From Costus lasius (lineage: Eukaryota; Streptophyta; Magnoliopsida; Zingiberales; Costaceae): a stretch of DNA of 64,000 bases. The stretch covers positions 1,364,001 through 1,428,000 of the forward strand of contig JANVAS020000239.1 of the NCBI GenBank assembly GCA_027563935.2. Reading direction: 5' to 3'. The notes beneath the pieces were generated by a model, which saw only the letters and a program-made list of their open reading frames with translations, was not told the origin of the DNA and ran no database searches. Position 1 is the first letter of the stretch, and each line of letters opens with the position of its first letter. Below, in pieces: positions 50,314 through 63,381 of this stretch. The translations under genes were made by a program, and so were the position numbers.

Positions 50314-52268
50314 CTACAACATTGCAAGAACAACAAGGTCAGTATCCATGTTAGAATCAATCCAGGACTTAAGAATGATTCTTTTCTCACTATTTTATCT
50401 GACTGAAAAATCCAATAAAACAGTCCGAAAGAGTAAAACTCTTTTTAGTGAAATGGGATCCATATTTCATACTTGGTCTCCGCGTCCCGCTCAGGCGAGA
50501 TAAGATGCACACAGAGTTCAAGCACTAATCACAGGTAGGCTATCCATGCCAATCGCCAACCCGTGCGATTGCCCTTCATCTGGGCAATCCAGCAGACTGT
50601 GCCAACTGAGTTGGTACAACACGGTCTCTGATTCCACAGATGGCTGCTTCCATATAGCTAACATATGCTCAATATGTAGCCTACATGGTCAAGCTGACCC
50701 GACCTACTCCCTGGACCACCACGTGCTATGCTGAGCAATGAGAAGCGATAAATCCCTTCTCTGTAACACGCAGGTGTAATCACACACCGTCTGAAGATAG
50801 ATGGGCGTGCCCACTGAGTGGGTACAACACGGCCCCAACGATAGTCAGAACAGTGAGGTTTCGCGTCAGAAGGCTTTCGTGCTTGATATTTGACGTTGGA
50901 TTTTAACGGTCCATTTTATCTTCTTACTATCATGCAATATCTATGGTGATAGCAAAAGAATAAATCAAGCATGTGCTAATATTTCTTAAACAGTAAATAG
51001 AAAGCACAATGATCTTATGTGGTAAATGCCCATAAAAGCCTAAGTAAAAACCCTAGTTTTACACAAGTCTTCACATGAGCTCTTTATGGGTCTCTTGCAC
51101 TTTATCTGGCCCAGCCCGGGCCCAAGCCCTCTCTGCAGCTCAAATGCGCCCATCAGGTAGCATGCGCCTGTGCTAGAGTCGAACTCTAGACCTCCCACCT
51201 GGTCAAGGCACTTGCTGCAAGCGCTTCTGTCATGTGTGCTCTGTGCTCATGTCTAATCAAATTACATTATAATCTATCTAGACATGAATTGACACGCAGG
51301 TCAATTGTACATTATTATAAATTAAAGTGTGATACACAGATCACAATAAAAAATTACAATTAATTCCAGGCTCGCAGGCCCCAGCACAGCACACAAATTA
51401 GGGCAGCCCACATAAGATTAAATAGACACCCAATCAGGTTAAATAAGCATACATGTGATCCAATCAGAAAATAAAATTTTTGAAAAACCCCATGGCATCA
51501 ATTTTATTTCCTTGTGTGCCCTACTACCTTACAATGGTCCATTAATAGGGATCCACTCATCAGACCAAGTCAGACCCACTGCCCTTGCATGCACCCAGTC
51601 ATAACTGACTTGTGTTGACCTAGTGGTCAACTATGCATGCCTTAAGGGCTGAACGTCCCACATGATTTCTGGCAGGCGGGTGTGACCCCGGGCCTTAATC
51701 ATGATCGTTCACTAGGCGCCTCAATCAGACATCGCTACACGCCCTTCTACAGTCGGCCTATAGCCACCTGTATGCGTGCGCATAGGTGCTATCTGGCTGA
51801 CCCATCTAGGCTGTCAGATGGTCTGATCAGGCTGTTGGGTCCAGACTAGACTGACGACTTCAACCCTAGTAACCCGTCTAAGTATTTCAAGTAGGCGCTT
51901 TAGAGATCTAGGTGAGGGGCGCGCAAGATTATAAGTGTTTGATAAAAACTTCTCTTACATGCACACACAAATATCATACATGCGCAACTTAAGTAAAAAC
52001 ATACATCTAATGTCTAGCATGTATTTTCGCATGATGATCTATAAGGTTTAGATCTACTCTAAAACCGCAAGCATGGATCACAAACATAAGCAATCATATG
52101 GATCAAGCCAAAACACTACCTCTGATACCAATTGAAAGGGGGGGGGGGAAACCCTAATTCAGGTGCATATAAAATTTTTCATGGGCGAAAACAAGGGTTT
52201 CATCAAGATCTCATGGCATGAACATATGATCAACTATTAGTTCTTGCAATGAGAAGATAGGATGTTAC
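50314..52268 (-). other. C3 leader, candidate intron containing the PBS
   Basis: 1955 bases with no convincing gene. Acceptor AG at 50314-50315 with CTGACC upstream; donor GTAACA after ATGGCCATG (52269-52277). T arm at 51173-51189 (the A box is degenerate here), hairpins at 50602-50614 and 50810-50822, PBS at 52119-52130 (minus TGGTATCAGAGG). Confidence 0.6.
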
Positions 52269-53489
52269 CATGGCCATTATTTGGATGGCGACTTGGAAGA
52301 ATATAGAGGGCGAGCGGCTCTCCTCCAAAGCAGTCGCACACAAGGTGACGATGGCTACTCCCTTTTCTTCTTTGTGCTAGCAAAGTTCCAAGGTGTCCTT
52401 CAACGTGTAGGAGAAGATGAGATGTTCTTCTTCTTGGCTAAGCGAAAACTCTCTACCTCTTCTCTTTCGTGGAGCCTCGACACACACACGAGAGGAGAAG
52501 CATTCATTCGAGAGAGAGGGAGGCGTTGAGGCGTTATCCAACGTGGGAACGCTTATGGCTTCCAAAAATAGAAAGTCATCAAGCCATGCGCCCATGTTTT
52601 CGAACCAACCAAAACGTCTTCTCACTTTGAACCATGCGTTCACTTATGTGAACCGGTTCTATTGCATTTGGTTCAAAGACCAAATCAAACCAAGCCATGG
52701 TCTAGATCTCATATGAACCAGATGGCTCAAGATCTAACCACACATCTCTTGATGCTCTTGATCTCATCGATCAAGCATCAATTCTCCCGATCGAAGCTTA
52801 CCGATCTCAAGCCCTAATCAATCAAACATGATCAGACCAGATCTCACTTCCAATCAGAGTTTAAACTCCTTTAAACTGAACCAAAACCATTCAGTCCACA
52901 CGATCTGACAGAAGTAAGCCATATCATCAAATTGTGCGACCCTAAGGGTTTCCTTCAATGTCGGTAACGAAAACTTACGTTATCACGATCAGAGAGGGGT
53001 ATCTAGCAACACATCACTGTCTCCCAATATAAAGGAAAGAGTCTTCCAAGACTACACCCAAACCATAGCACAAGTGTGAATCCAATTCACTTGACATACA
53101 TGTTTCCTTTGCCACTGGATGTTCTCATTGGACAAGCATGTCAAGCATGTAATTTCAATATGATGAAAATGATTAGATCAGATGAACATAGTCATCTGGG
53201 TATGGCCATACACTTTCTCAATCATCTTATCCAGGGGGCCCCTTTAGAACATCACACTCCAACAAGGAGAGGCAATCCTATATCTATCACTAGTGTCCTA
53301 ACATGACTCATGCTCATTATCCAAGATAATCTATAACCATTATATTTCAAATGATATTGAATTACCTCAAGACAATGCCAATCATCATTTAGAAACACAA
53401 GCGATCTCAAGTCAGAGGAAATATGCCACTTGCTTGCATATAAGGATTATTCACATTGTGACAAACAATTGAATATCCTAAGTAGGGTC
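52133..53489 (-). repeat. C3 5' LTR, cut by C4
   Basis: This matches 44728-46090 closely. It ends at the C4 target gggtc (53485-53489). The remaining U3 is beyond C4 and C5, off the right edge. Confidence 0.92.
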
Positions 53490-55173
53490 TGAAAGGTCCC
53501 CTTCAAGGGGGAGCGAAACCCTCAAGTGGCGCACATCGAGAATTTCATAGCGGAAGCTAAGGTTTCCATAGGATCATTTGAATGAACATATGATCAACTT
53601 GCTAAAAGATTGCAAAGATCGAAAGGATCATACCGTAGCCATCACTTGGATGGAGCCTTGGAAGCAAAGAGTCAAATGCTTCTTCTCCAAAGGGAATCGC
53701 ACACAAGAGGAGAGATGGCTACCTCCTTGGTCGTTCCTTGTGCTAGCAAGGATCTCCAAGTTTTCTTGTCGTGTGAAGAAGATGAGAGATGGATCTTGGC
53801 GAGGATCAACTTTCTTCTCTTTTCGTGAAGTCACTCCACTCCGAAAGAGGAACCTTGAGAAGAGAAGAGGTGAGCGTTGAAAACATTTAGGCGTTGAGGG
53901 AAGTGGCAAGTTATGACATTCCAAAAATAGAAGACATGAAGACATGCGCCCACAAACCGACCAAGACGCCTACAAGCATTGAACCAAGCGTTCACCATGT
54001 GTGAACCGGTTCAAGCCAATTCGGTCCAATGCATTTGGTTCAAAGACCAAACCAAATCAGCCCAAGCCATAGTCTAGATCTCTCTGAACCAAATGGTTCA
54101 AGATCTAACCGTTCATCTCTTGATGCTCTTGATCTCACCGATCTAGCATCAATACTCTCGATCGAAGCTTACCGATCTCAAGCCCTAATCAATCAAACAT
54201 GATCAGACCAGATCTCACTTACAATCAGAGTTTAAACTCCTTTAAACTGAACCAAAACAATTCAGTCCACACGATCTGACTTAAGTAAGCCATATCATCA
54301 AATTGTGCGACCCTAAGGGTTCCTTTAAATGTCGGTAACGATAACTTATGATATCACGATCAGTGAGGGGTATCTAGCAACACATCACTGTCTCCCGATA
54401 TAAAGGAAAGAGTCTTCCAAGACTACACCCAAACCACAGCACAAGTGTGAATCCACTTCACGAGGCATACATGTTTCCTTTGCCACTGGATGTTCTTATT
54501 GGACAAGCGTGTCAAGCTTGTAACTCCAATATGATGAGCATGATTAGATCAGATGATCATAGTCACCTGGGTATGGCCATACACTTTCTCAATCATCTCA
54601 TTCAGGGGGGCCCCTTTAGAACATCACACTCCAAACAAGGAGACGGCAATCCTATATCTATCACTAGTGTCCTAACCTGACTCATGATCATTATCCAAGA
54701 TAGTCTATAACCATTATGTTTCAAATGATATTGAACTACCTCAAAACAATGACAATCATCATTTAGAAACACAAGTGATCTCAAGTCAGAGGACATGTGC
54801 CACTTGTTGCAAACAAGGATTATTCACATTGTGACAAGCAATTGAATATCCAAGTAGGGTCTGTCCAGTACATCCAATGTACCCATGAGTCTACATCTTA
54901 TTCCATGCTCTAAGCATCCTATAAGATTAGAACACATATTAGTCTCAATCATATCAAGGCTGTCTCATGTTCACCAAGATATCTCGACTAAGGAGATGAC
55001 AGCATGTCAGCCAAGCTGAACAGCATTGAGACATTATTCAGAAGCACACTTATTGCAGCAGACAATGTAACAAACTGAATAACAACCATTGCCTTTATAA
55101 ACATAAAAGTTTATACATGATACTGAAAGAATCCCAAGGCCTCAAACATTAGCCTTAAGGGCATACCCCAACA
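53490..55173 (-). repeat. C4 3' LTR
   Basis: Full-length LTR with common U3. The mini-exon motif is minus ATGGCTACG then GTATGA, near 53634. The U5 differs from those of C1, C2 and C3. Confidence 0.92.
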
Positions 55174-55193
55174 ATCTCCCACTTGCACTTAAT

Positions 55194-58100
55194 CTAATGG
55201 TTGAGAAATCTCAAACCCATGTTATTACAGTGCTTCTCATGCTTCTGCTGCGCCAGAGGCTTGGTAAGCGGGTCAGCCAGATTGTCATCTGTATGAACCT
55301 TGCAGATTTTGATCTCACCACGATCAATGATCTCCCGGATCAAGTGAAACCGTCTCTGTATGTGCTTGGACTTCTGGTGCGACCGTGGTTCCTTTGCTTG
55401 TGCGATTGCTCCAGTGTTATCACAGAAGATAACCAAAGGATCTGCACTCGAAGGAACAACACCAAGTTCCTGAATGAACTTACGAATCCACACTGCCTCC
55501 TTGGATGCTTCCGAGGCTGCAACATACTCGGCTTCTGTTGTGGAATCAGCAACAATAGATTGTTTGAAACTTTTCCACACCACTGCACCTCCATTCAAGC
55601 TAAAAACATAGCCTGATTGCGATCGGAAATCATCCTGGTCAGATTGGAACGAAGCGTCAGTATATCCTTCAATACTGAGTTCTTCCTGACCTCCATATAT
55701 CAAGAACATATCTTTGGTCCTCCGAAGATATTTCAAAATGTTCTTGACCGCAATCCAGTGCGCCTGACCTGGATTACTTTGGAATCGACTGGTCACGCTT
55801 AACCCGTAAGCGACGTCTGGGCGAGCACATAACGTCGCATACATAATGGACCCAATAGCCGAAGCATAAGGTGTATTGTCCATTTCATCTTTCTTAGTCT
55901 GTGTTTGCAGACACTGACTCTTTGAAAGATTCAGACCATGTCTGACTGGAAGATATCCTCTTTTAGAATTCTCTAAATGAAATCTCTCCAGGACTTTATC
56001 GATGTAAGTACTCTGGCACAGCCCGAGAAGCCTCTTAGATCTATCTCTGTAGTCTTCACACCTAATACATAGGCTGCTTCTCCTAGATCTTTCATCTGGA
56101 AACATTTTCTTAACCATGCCTTAACCGCATGTAGTTCAGGAATATCGTTTCCAATGATTAAGATATCATCGACGTAGAGGACTAGGAAAGTAATCACGCT
56201 CCCACTAAACCTCTTATATACGCACGGGTCGTCTTCTTTCTTGATGAAACCAAATTCACATATTGATTCATCAAAACGAATATTCCAGCTTCTTGATGCT
56301 TGCTTAAGTCCATAAATGGACTTCTTTAACTTGCATATTTTATGACGATCTGATGGATTAGTGAAACCTTCAGGTTGTGTCATATACACATCCTGATTCA
56401 GATTTCCATTAAGGAAAGAGGTTTTCACATCCATTTGCTAGATCTCATAATCGTAATATGCTGCTATTGTGAGAATGATCCGAATAGACTTGAACATGAC
56501 TACAGGAGAGAAAGTTTCATCATAATCTATCCCGTAGATTTGTTTGAAACCTTTCGCAACTAGCCTGCCTTTATAGGTAACCACGTTACCATCCATGTCA
56601 ATCTTCTTCTTGAAGATCCATTTACAGCCTATAGGGATTACTCCCGGAGGCGGATCAACCAAATCCCAGACTTGGTTATCTGACATGGAGTCCATCTCGG
56701 CTCGCATAGCTTCAAGCCATCTCGCTGATTCCGGTCCACTGACCGGATCCGCATAAGTGAGGGGTTCATCATGATCAATGATGTAGACTCCGTCATAGCG
56801 CTCAGGCTGTCGACGGATCCTTCCTGATCTACGCGGTTCCCGTGATATCTGAGCCTCAGGTTGTTCAATAACCTGTTCTACTGGCTCAGGCTCATCCAAC
56901 TGTGCTTGACTACTTTGTCCTACCTCTGGATTCTCATCCAGTTTTATTTCTCTCCCACTGGCTTCTTGCAGAAGAAACTCCTTCTCAAGAAAAATAGCCG
57001 TCCGAGCAACAAATACCTTGTTCTCTTTGGGATTGTAGAAATAATAACCCTTAGTTTCCTTAGGGTAACCGACAAAGATGCATTTCTCAGATCTGCTCTC
57101 TAGTTTCCCAGAGGCGAGCTTTTTGACATAAGCCTCGCAACCCCATATCTTAATAAATGTCAAGCTCGGCTGTTTCTCATACCATAACTCATATGGAGTC
57201 TTTGAAACTGCCTTGGATGGCACTCGGTTCAGTACCTTTGCAGCTGTTTCCAGTGCAAATCCCCAAAAGGAGTAAGGTAGAGTAGCCTGACTCATCATTG
57301 AACGAACCATATCCAATAAGGTTCTGTTTCTCCTCTCGGATACACCATTCCATTGCGGTGTTCCTGGCGGAGTGAGCTGTGAGATGATCCCACACTCCTT
57401 CAGATAATCAGTAAACTCTCGACTTAGGTATTCTCCACCTCGATCTGAGCGAAGTGCCTTGATATTTCGGCCTAGCTGATTTTGCACTTCATTTTTGAAC
57501 TCCTTGAACTTGTCAAAAGATTAACTTTTATGTCTCATTAGATAGACATATCCATACCTACTGAAATCATCAGTAAAGGTAATGAAGTACGAATAGCCAC
57601 CTCTGGCATGTTTACTAAATGGCCCACATACATCACTGTGTATCAGGTCAAGTAAACCTGAAGCCCTTTGACCTTTGTGAGGAAAAGGAGACTTCGTCAT
57701 TTTGCCCAATAAACAAGCTTTGCATGTATCAATCTCCTCATAGGAGAATGATCCCAGCAGTCCATGATCATGCAACCGCTTAATGCGTTTCTTGTTAATA
57801 TGGCCTAAACGACTATGCCATAGCAAGGTGCTGTTATCAGCATACTTGGCTTTCTTATTATCAATATTTTGTATAGAACATTCCATGTCCAACATGAATA
57901 ACCCATTGTTAATTGATCCAGTAGCATAAACAATATTATCATAAGAAATAACACACTTTGAAATATTGCATTCAAAGGAAAATCCTTTCCTGACAAGAGC
58001 AGGAATAGAGATAATATTTTTCGTAATGCTTGGTACAAAGTAACAATTGTCTAGTTCCAATACAAGTCCAGATGGTAATGAGATGTAATAAACTCCTACA

Positions 58101-59013
58101 GCAACAGCAGCAACCCGTGCCCCGTTTCCAACTCGTAGGTCCACCTCATGCTGTCCCACCTGTCTTCTTCTCTTGAGTTCCTGTACATTTGAACAAATGT
58201 GAACTCCACATGCAGTGTCCAACACCCATGAAATAGAAGAAGAAAACATGACCTCAGTCACAAAAATACCTGAGCCAGAAGCGATGCTTCCCTTCTTGTC
58301 TCCTTGGAGCGCTTTACAGTCCTTTTTCCAGTGACCCAGCTGGCCACAATGGAAACATCAGTATTCCTTCGACCGCTTGACCTTTTGTTTCAGAGCCTTG
58401 TTGTAGTTCTTGACAGGGGCTTTGCCCTTCTTCCCCTTCTTCTTTTTCTTGTAAGGAAACATCAAGACAGAGGTTGAAGGCTTTCCCTCTAGAGTCTCCT
58501 CTGTAGTCAAGAGCATATTCAGCAACTCTGTCGGAGTACAGTCGATCTTGTTCATATTAAAATTAATAATGAACGGATCGAAAGGGGCCGGGAGAGACTG
58601 CAGAATAATGTCTACAGCAAGCTCCTGATTGATGGTATGCCCCAGTTTCTCTAGAGCCTATTTGTGCCCAATCATCTTGAGCACATGAGCTCCCACTGGA
58701 CTCCCTTCAGTCAGGTTGCTTTGAAAGAAAAGCTTAGTCAAATTATAGCGCTCAGTCCTCGCCTGTGTAGCATATAGCATCTTGAGGTTTGCTATAATTT
58801 CTATAGCAGACATATCCTCATGCTGACGCTGCAGCTGTGGCGTCATAGACGCTAGCATCAGGCAAGCAACATCAATGCTATCATTGACATGCTTTTCATA
58901 GGCATCGCGAACCGCCCTTGCGGCGTTCGCAGCGGGTTGAGGCGGTATAGCCATCTCGAGGACATACAGTTTCCTCTCAGCCTTAAGAACAATCTTAAGG
59001 TGTCCGTACCAGC
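55194..59013 (-). pseudogene. C4 gag-pol remnant (Ty1/copia), multiply disabled
   Basis: The reading is broken in several places. A one-base deletion near 56052 shifts the RT frame. TAG at 56438-56440 replaces a Trp codon, TAA at 57521-57523 replaces a Glu codon, and TGA at 58358-58360 hits the zinc knuckle. A six-base deletion near 58285 is in the Gag-protease link, and another stop is near 58658. Integrase (HSRLGH, RSDRGGEY), RT (LYVDDILII) and RNase H (YTDAS, FCDNTGAIAQ) are recognisable. The N-terminal Gag codons are missing: homology jumps at about 59013 from Gag to mid-leader. Confidence 0.9.
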
Positions 59014-59948
59014 GGTATAAGTGTGCTCTGTGCTCTTGTCTGATTAAAAGTATAATTTAATCTATCTAGACAAGATTGACACGCAGGTCAATTACACAAT
59101 AAATTAATTAAAATGTGATGCGCAGATCACAAATATAATAATTTACATTTTTATTTTAATCCAGGCACGCAGGCCCCAGCACAGCACACATTAAAAGGGC
59201 AACCCACATAAGATGAAATAGACATACATCATGGTATTCATTCATCATGTGATCCAATAATAAAATAAATTTTTTGAAAACCCCTTGGCATCAATTTTAT
59301 TTTTCTTATGTGCTCTACTACCTTACAACGGTCCATTAATAGGGATCCACTCATCAGACCTAGTCAGATCCACTGCCCTTGCATGCACCCAGTCCTAACT
59401 GACTTGAGTCGACCCAATGGTCAACCATGCATGCACTGGGCTGAACAACCCTCATGAGTTCTGGCAAGCGGGTGTGACGCCGGGCCTAACTCATGTGTGT
59501 TCACTGGTTGTCTCAACCAGACATCGCTACACGCCTGTCTGCAGTCGACCTATAGCCACCTCGTGCTTGCGCACAGGTGCCATCTGGTCGACCCATCTAG
59601 GCTGTCAGATCGTCTGATCAGACTGGTTGGATCTTAACTAGATGATGATTTCAACCCTACTAACCCGTCTAAGGACTTATAGTAGGCCCACCTTAGATCT
59701 ATCAGGATGCGCGCAAGATATGATAAGTTTTGATCAAAACTGCATTCAAGCGCCAACATTCAACATACATGCGCAAACCAAAAAAATATACATCATACAT
59801 GCGCCAATAATAAACATACTAGCATGTAGTTTCGCATGATGATCTATCATGTAATATCGCATGTAATTTAGATCTACACAAACATGGATCACAAAGACAT
59901 GAAGCAATCATATGAATCATTCATAACAACCATGGCTCTGATACCAAT
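59014..59948 (-). other. C4 leader remnant with PBS
   Basis: About 0.9 kb of the leader remains; the part holding the splice acceptor, the hairpins and the T arm is deleted. PBS at 59935-59946 (minus TGGTATCAGAGC). No gene seen. Confidence 0.75.
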
Positions 59949-60373
59949 TGAAAGGTCCCCTTCAAGGGGGAGCGAAACCCTCAAGTGGCGCACATCAAGA
60001 ATTTCATAGCGGAAGCTAAGGTTTCCATAGGATCATTTGAATGAACATATGATCAACTTGCTAAAAGATTGGAAAGATCGAAAGGATCATACCGTAGCCA
60101 TCACTTGGATGGAGCCTTGGAAGCAAAGAGTCAAATGCTTCTTCTCCAAAGGGAATCGCACACAAGAGGAGAGATGGCTACCTCCTTGGTCGTTCCTTGT
60201 GCTAGCAAGGATCTCCAAGTTTCCTTGTCGTGTGAAGAATATGAGAGATGGATCTTGGCGAGGATCAACTTTCTTCTCTTTTCGTCAAGTCACTCCACTC
60301 CGAAAGAGGAACCTTGAGAAGAGAAGAGGCGAGCGTTGAAAACGTTTAGGCGTTGAGGGAAGTGGCAAGTTAT
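59949..60373 (-). repeat. C4 5' LTR, cut by C5
   Basis: This matches 53490-53914 and stops at AGTGGCAAGTTAT, where the 3' LTR continues GACATTCC. Mini-exon motif at 60093-60101 (minus ATGGCTACG then GTATGA). Confidence 0.9.
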
Positions 60374-62073
60374 TATTGGGGTATGCCCTTAAGGCTAATG
60401 TTTGAGGCCTTGGGATTATTTCAGTATCATGTATAAACTCTTATGTTTATAAAGGCAATGGTTGTTATTCAGTATGTTACATTGTCTGCTGCAATAAGTG
60501 TGCTTCTGAATAATGTCTCAATGCTGTTCAGTTTGGCTGACATGCTGTAATGTCCTTAGTCGAGATATCTTGGTGAACATGAGACAGCCTTGATATGATT
60601 GAGACTAATATGTGTTCTAATCTTATAGGATGCTTCGAGCATGGAATAAGATGTAGACTCATGGGTACATTGGATGTACTGGACAGACCCTATTAGGATA
60701 TTCAATTGCTTGTCACAATATGAGTAATCCTTGTTTGCAACAAGTGGCACATGTCCTCTGACTTGAGATCACTTGTGTTTCTAATTGATGATTGTCATTG
60801 TTTTGAGGTAGTTCAATATCATTTGAAACATAATGGTTATAGACTATCTTGGATAATGATCATGAGTCAGGTTAGGACACTAGTGATAGATATAGGATTG
60901 CCGTCTTCTTGTTTAAGGAGTGTGATGTTCGAAAGGGGCCCCCCCTGAATGAGATGATTGAGAAAGTGTATGGCCATACCCAGGTGACTATGTTCATCTG
61001 GTCTAATCATGCTCATCATATTGGAGCTACAGGCTTGACACACTTGTCCAATAAGAACATCCAGTGGCAAAGGAAACATGTATGCCTAGTGAAGTTGATT
61101 CACACTTGTGCTGTGGTTTGGGTGTAGTCTTGGAAGACTCTTTCCTTTATATCGGGAGACAGTGATGTGTTGCTAGATACCCCTCACTGATCGTGATAAC
61201 GTAAGTTATCGTTACCGACATTTAAAGGAAACCCTCAGGGTCGCACAATTTGATGATATGGCTTACTTAAGTCAGATCGTGTGGACTGAATTGTTTGGGT
61301 TCAGTTTAAAGGAGTTTAAACTCTGATTGTAAGTGTGATCTGGTCTGATCATGTTTGATTGATAAGGGCTTGAGATCGGTAAGCTTCGATCGAGAGAGTT
61401 GATGCTAGATCAGTGAGATCAAGAGCATCAAGAGATGAACGGTTAGATCTGGATCCTATTGGTTCAATGAGATCTAGACCATGGCTTGGGCTGATTTGAT
61501 TTGGTTTTTGGACCAAAGACAATTGGATCGATTTAGCTTGAACCGGTTCACATGAGTGAACGCATGGTTCAATGTTTGTAAGCGTTTTTGGTCAGTTTTG
61601 AGAGCATGGCTTCATGTCATTCCATTTTTGGAATGTCATCAAGGCGACTTTGCTAAAACGCCAAAACGCCTCAACGCTCCTCTCTTCTCGTGTGACCGCT
61701 TGCACTCTAAGGTGAAAAGAGTGTGTTGACGAGAAGAGGAGGGATTTTCGGCCGAGCAAAGAAGTCTCTAACATCTCCACCATACGACAAGACCCCTTGA
61801 AGCTTTTGCTAGCACAAAGGTGAGAAGGGAGTAGCCATTGTCTTCTTGTGTGCGCGCCATTTGGAGGAGATCAACTTTGTTCTCTTGATTCCAAGTCGCC
61901 ATCCATCCATGGCAATGGTAAGATCACATCTTGATCTTAAGTTAAAATTAAGTTGATCATATGGCTATACCACATGCGATCTTATGAAACCCTAAAAATC
62001 CTTGCTTCCGCTATCAAAGTTTATATGCGCCTCCTATTAGGGTTTCGCCCCAATCATGAAAGCGGTACTTTCA
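60374..62073 (+). repeat. C5 5' LTR
   Basis: A 1700-bp LTR from TATTGGGGTATG (a family TGTTGGGG start with G to A at base 2) to GGTACTTTCA. U3 palindromes: GATAACGTAAGTTATC at 61195-61210 and TGAACCGGTTCA at 61539-61550. There is no ATG from about 61641 to the mini-exon at 61909. The changed terminal base would harm integrase recognition of this end, but the copy may have decayed after insertion. Confidence 0.93.
61909..61917 (+). promoter_or_regulatory. Candidate Gag start mini-exon and 5' splice donor in C5
   Basis: ATGGCAATG is followed by GTAAGA, an excellent plant 5' splice site. It is the first ATG after an approximately 270-base ATG-free stretch. Splicing to 63890 would join it in frame to ATT-CCT-GCA-GCA of the Gag exon. 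Confidence 0.6.
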
Positions 62074-62075
62074 AT

Positions 62076-62087
62076 TGGTATCAGAGC
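62076..62087 (+). other. C5 primer-binding site (initiator tRNA-Met)
   Basis: TGGTATCAGAGC lies two bases after the LTR end CTTTCA. Confidence 0.94.
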
Positions 62088-62975
62088 TATGGTTTCGGTA
62101 TGATGCATATGATTGCTTAATGTTTTGTGATCCATGTTTGATCTAAGTTTTCTCATCATGAGAAAATGCTAGTTGAATATAGTTTATTGTGGCGCATGTA
62201 TGAGGTTAACACATGTTGGCGCATGTTTGATGCTTACATGTTGGCGCATGTTGAATGTTGTAGTTTTTCTTAAAAACTTAATCACTTGCGCGCCTCAGTT
62301 AGATCTAAGCGCTTACTATAAACCCTTAGACGGGTTAGTAGGGTTGAAGTCATCACCTAGTTAAGATCCAAACAGTCTGATCAGATCATCTGACAGCCTA
62401 GATGGGTCGACCAGATGGCACCTGTGCGCAAGCACGAGGTGGCTATAGGTCGACTGCGGACAGGCGTGTAGCGATGTCTGGTTGAGACAACCAGTGAACG
62501 CTCTTGAGTTAGGCCCGGGGTCACACCCGCTTGCCTGGACTCATGAGGGTCGTTCAGCCCATCTGCATGCATTGTTGGCCACTGGGTCAACTCAAGTCAG
62601 TTAGGACTTGGTGCATGCAAGGGCAGTGGATCTGACTAGGTCGGATGAGTGGATCCCTATTAATGGACCGTTGTAAGGTAGTAGGGCACATAAGGAAAAT
62701 AAAAATTGATGCCAATGGGTTTTCAAAACCAATTTTATTTTCTGGTTTGGATCACATGTTGATTGTAAGCATCTGCTTGTTTATTTAATCTTATGTGGGT
62801 TGCCCTTTTAATGTGTGCTGTGCTGGGGCCTGTGAGCCTGGATTAATTATAAATTATTATTATTGTGATATGCATATCACATTTTAATTAATTTATTGTG
62901 TCATTGACCTGCGTGTCAATCATGTCTAGATAGATTAAATTGTAATTTTAATCAGACATGAGCACAGAGCACACT

Positions 62976-63034
62976 TGGCAGAGGCGCATGCAGCAGTGGC
63001 TTGACCAGGTGGGAGGTCTAGGGTTCGACCCTAG
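62976..63034 (+). other. tRNA-like module in the C5 leader
   Basis: A box TGGCAGAGGCG at 62976-62986 matches the consensus fully. The B box GGTTCGACCC starts at 63022, within the T arm CTAGG-GTTCGAC-CCTAG (63018-63034). The C1, C2 and C3 versions differ at paired positions. Confidence 0.55.
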
Positions 63035-63381
63035 GACAGGCGCATTCACCTGGTGGGCGCACCTGAGCTGCAGTGGGTGCTTGGGCCTTGGGTTGGGCCA
63101 GATGAGCTGCAAAAGACCCATGGAGAGCTCAAGTGAAGACTTAAGTTAAAATTAAGGTCTTACTTAGGGTTAATGGGCTTTTACCACATAAGATCAGCAT
63201 GCTTTCTACTTATCGTTTTTATAATTAGAATTGCATGATTTTAATCTTCTGCTATCGCCATAGGATATGCATGATAGTTAAGAAGATAAAAGACCGTTAA
63301 AATCCAAGGCTAAAATATGAAGCACGTAAGCCTTCTGGCGCGAAACCTCACTGTTCTGACTATCGTTTGGGCCGTGTTGTA

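Larger units (their letters stand above)
44728..53489 (-). mobile_element. C3: Ty1/copia element, 5' LTR split by C4
   Basis: LTRs begin TGAAAGGGGGG on the + strand, at 44728 and 52133. The 3' LTR ends CCCCAACA at 46384. The G run at the LTR end is 9 bases in one copy and 11 in the other. The 5' LTR is cut at 53489 by C4 and its remainder is outside the window, so the right TSD cannot be seen. Confidence 0.92.
53490..60373 (-). mobile_element. C4: Ty1/copia element with a large 5' deletion, split by C5
   Basis: LTRs begin TGAAAGGTCCCC on the + strand, at 53490 and 59949. The 3' LTR is 1684 bp and ends CCCCAACA at 55173. The compared 425 bases of the two LTRs differ at about seven places by eye (about 1.6%). 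The 5' LTR is cut at 60373 by C5. The left target copy is gggtc; the right TSD is outside the window. Confidence 0.9.
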
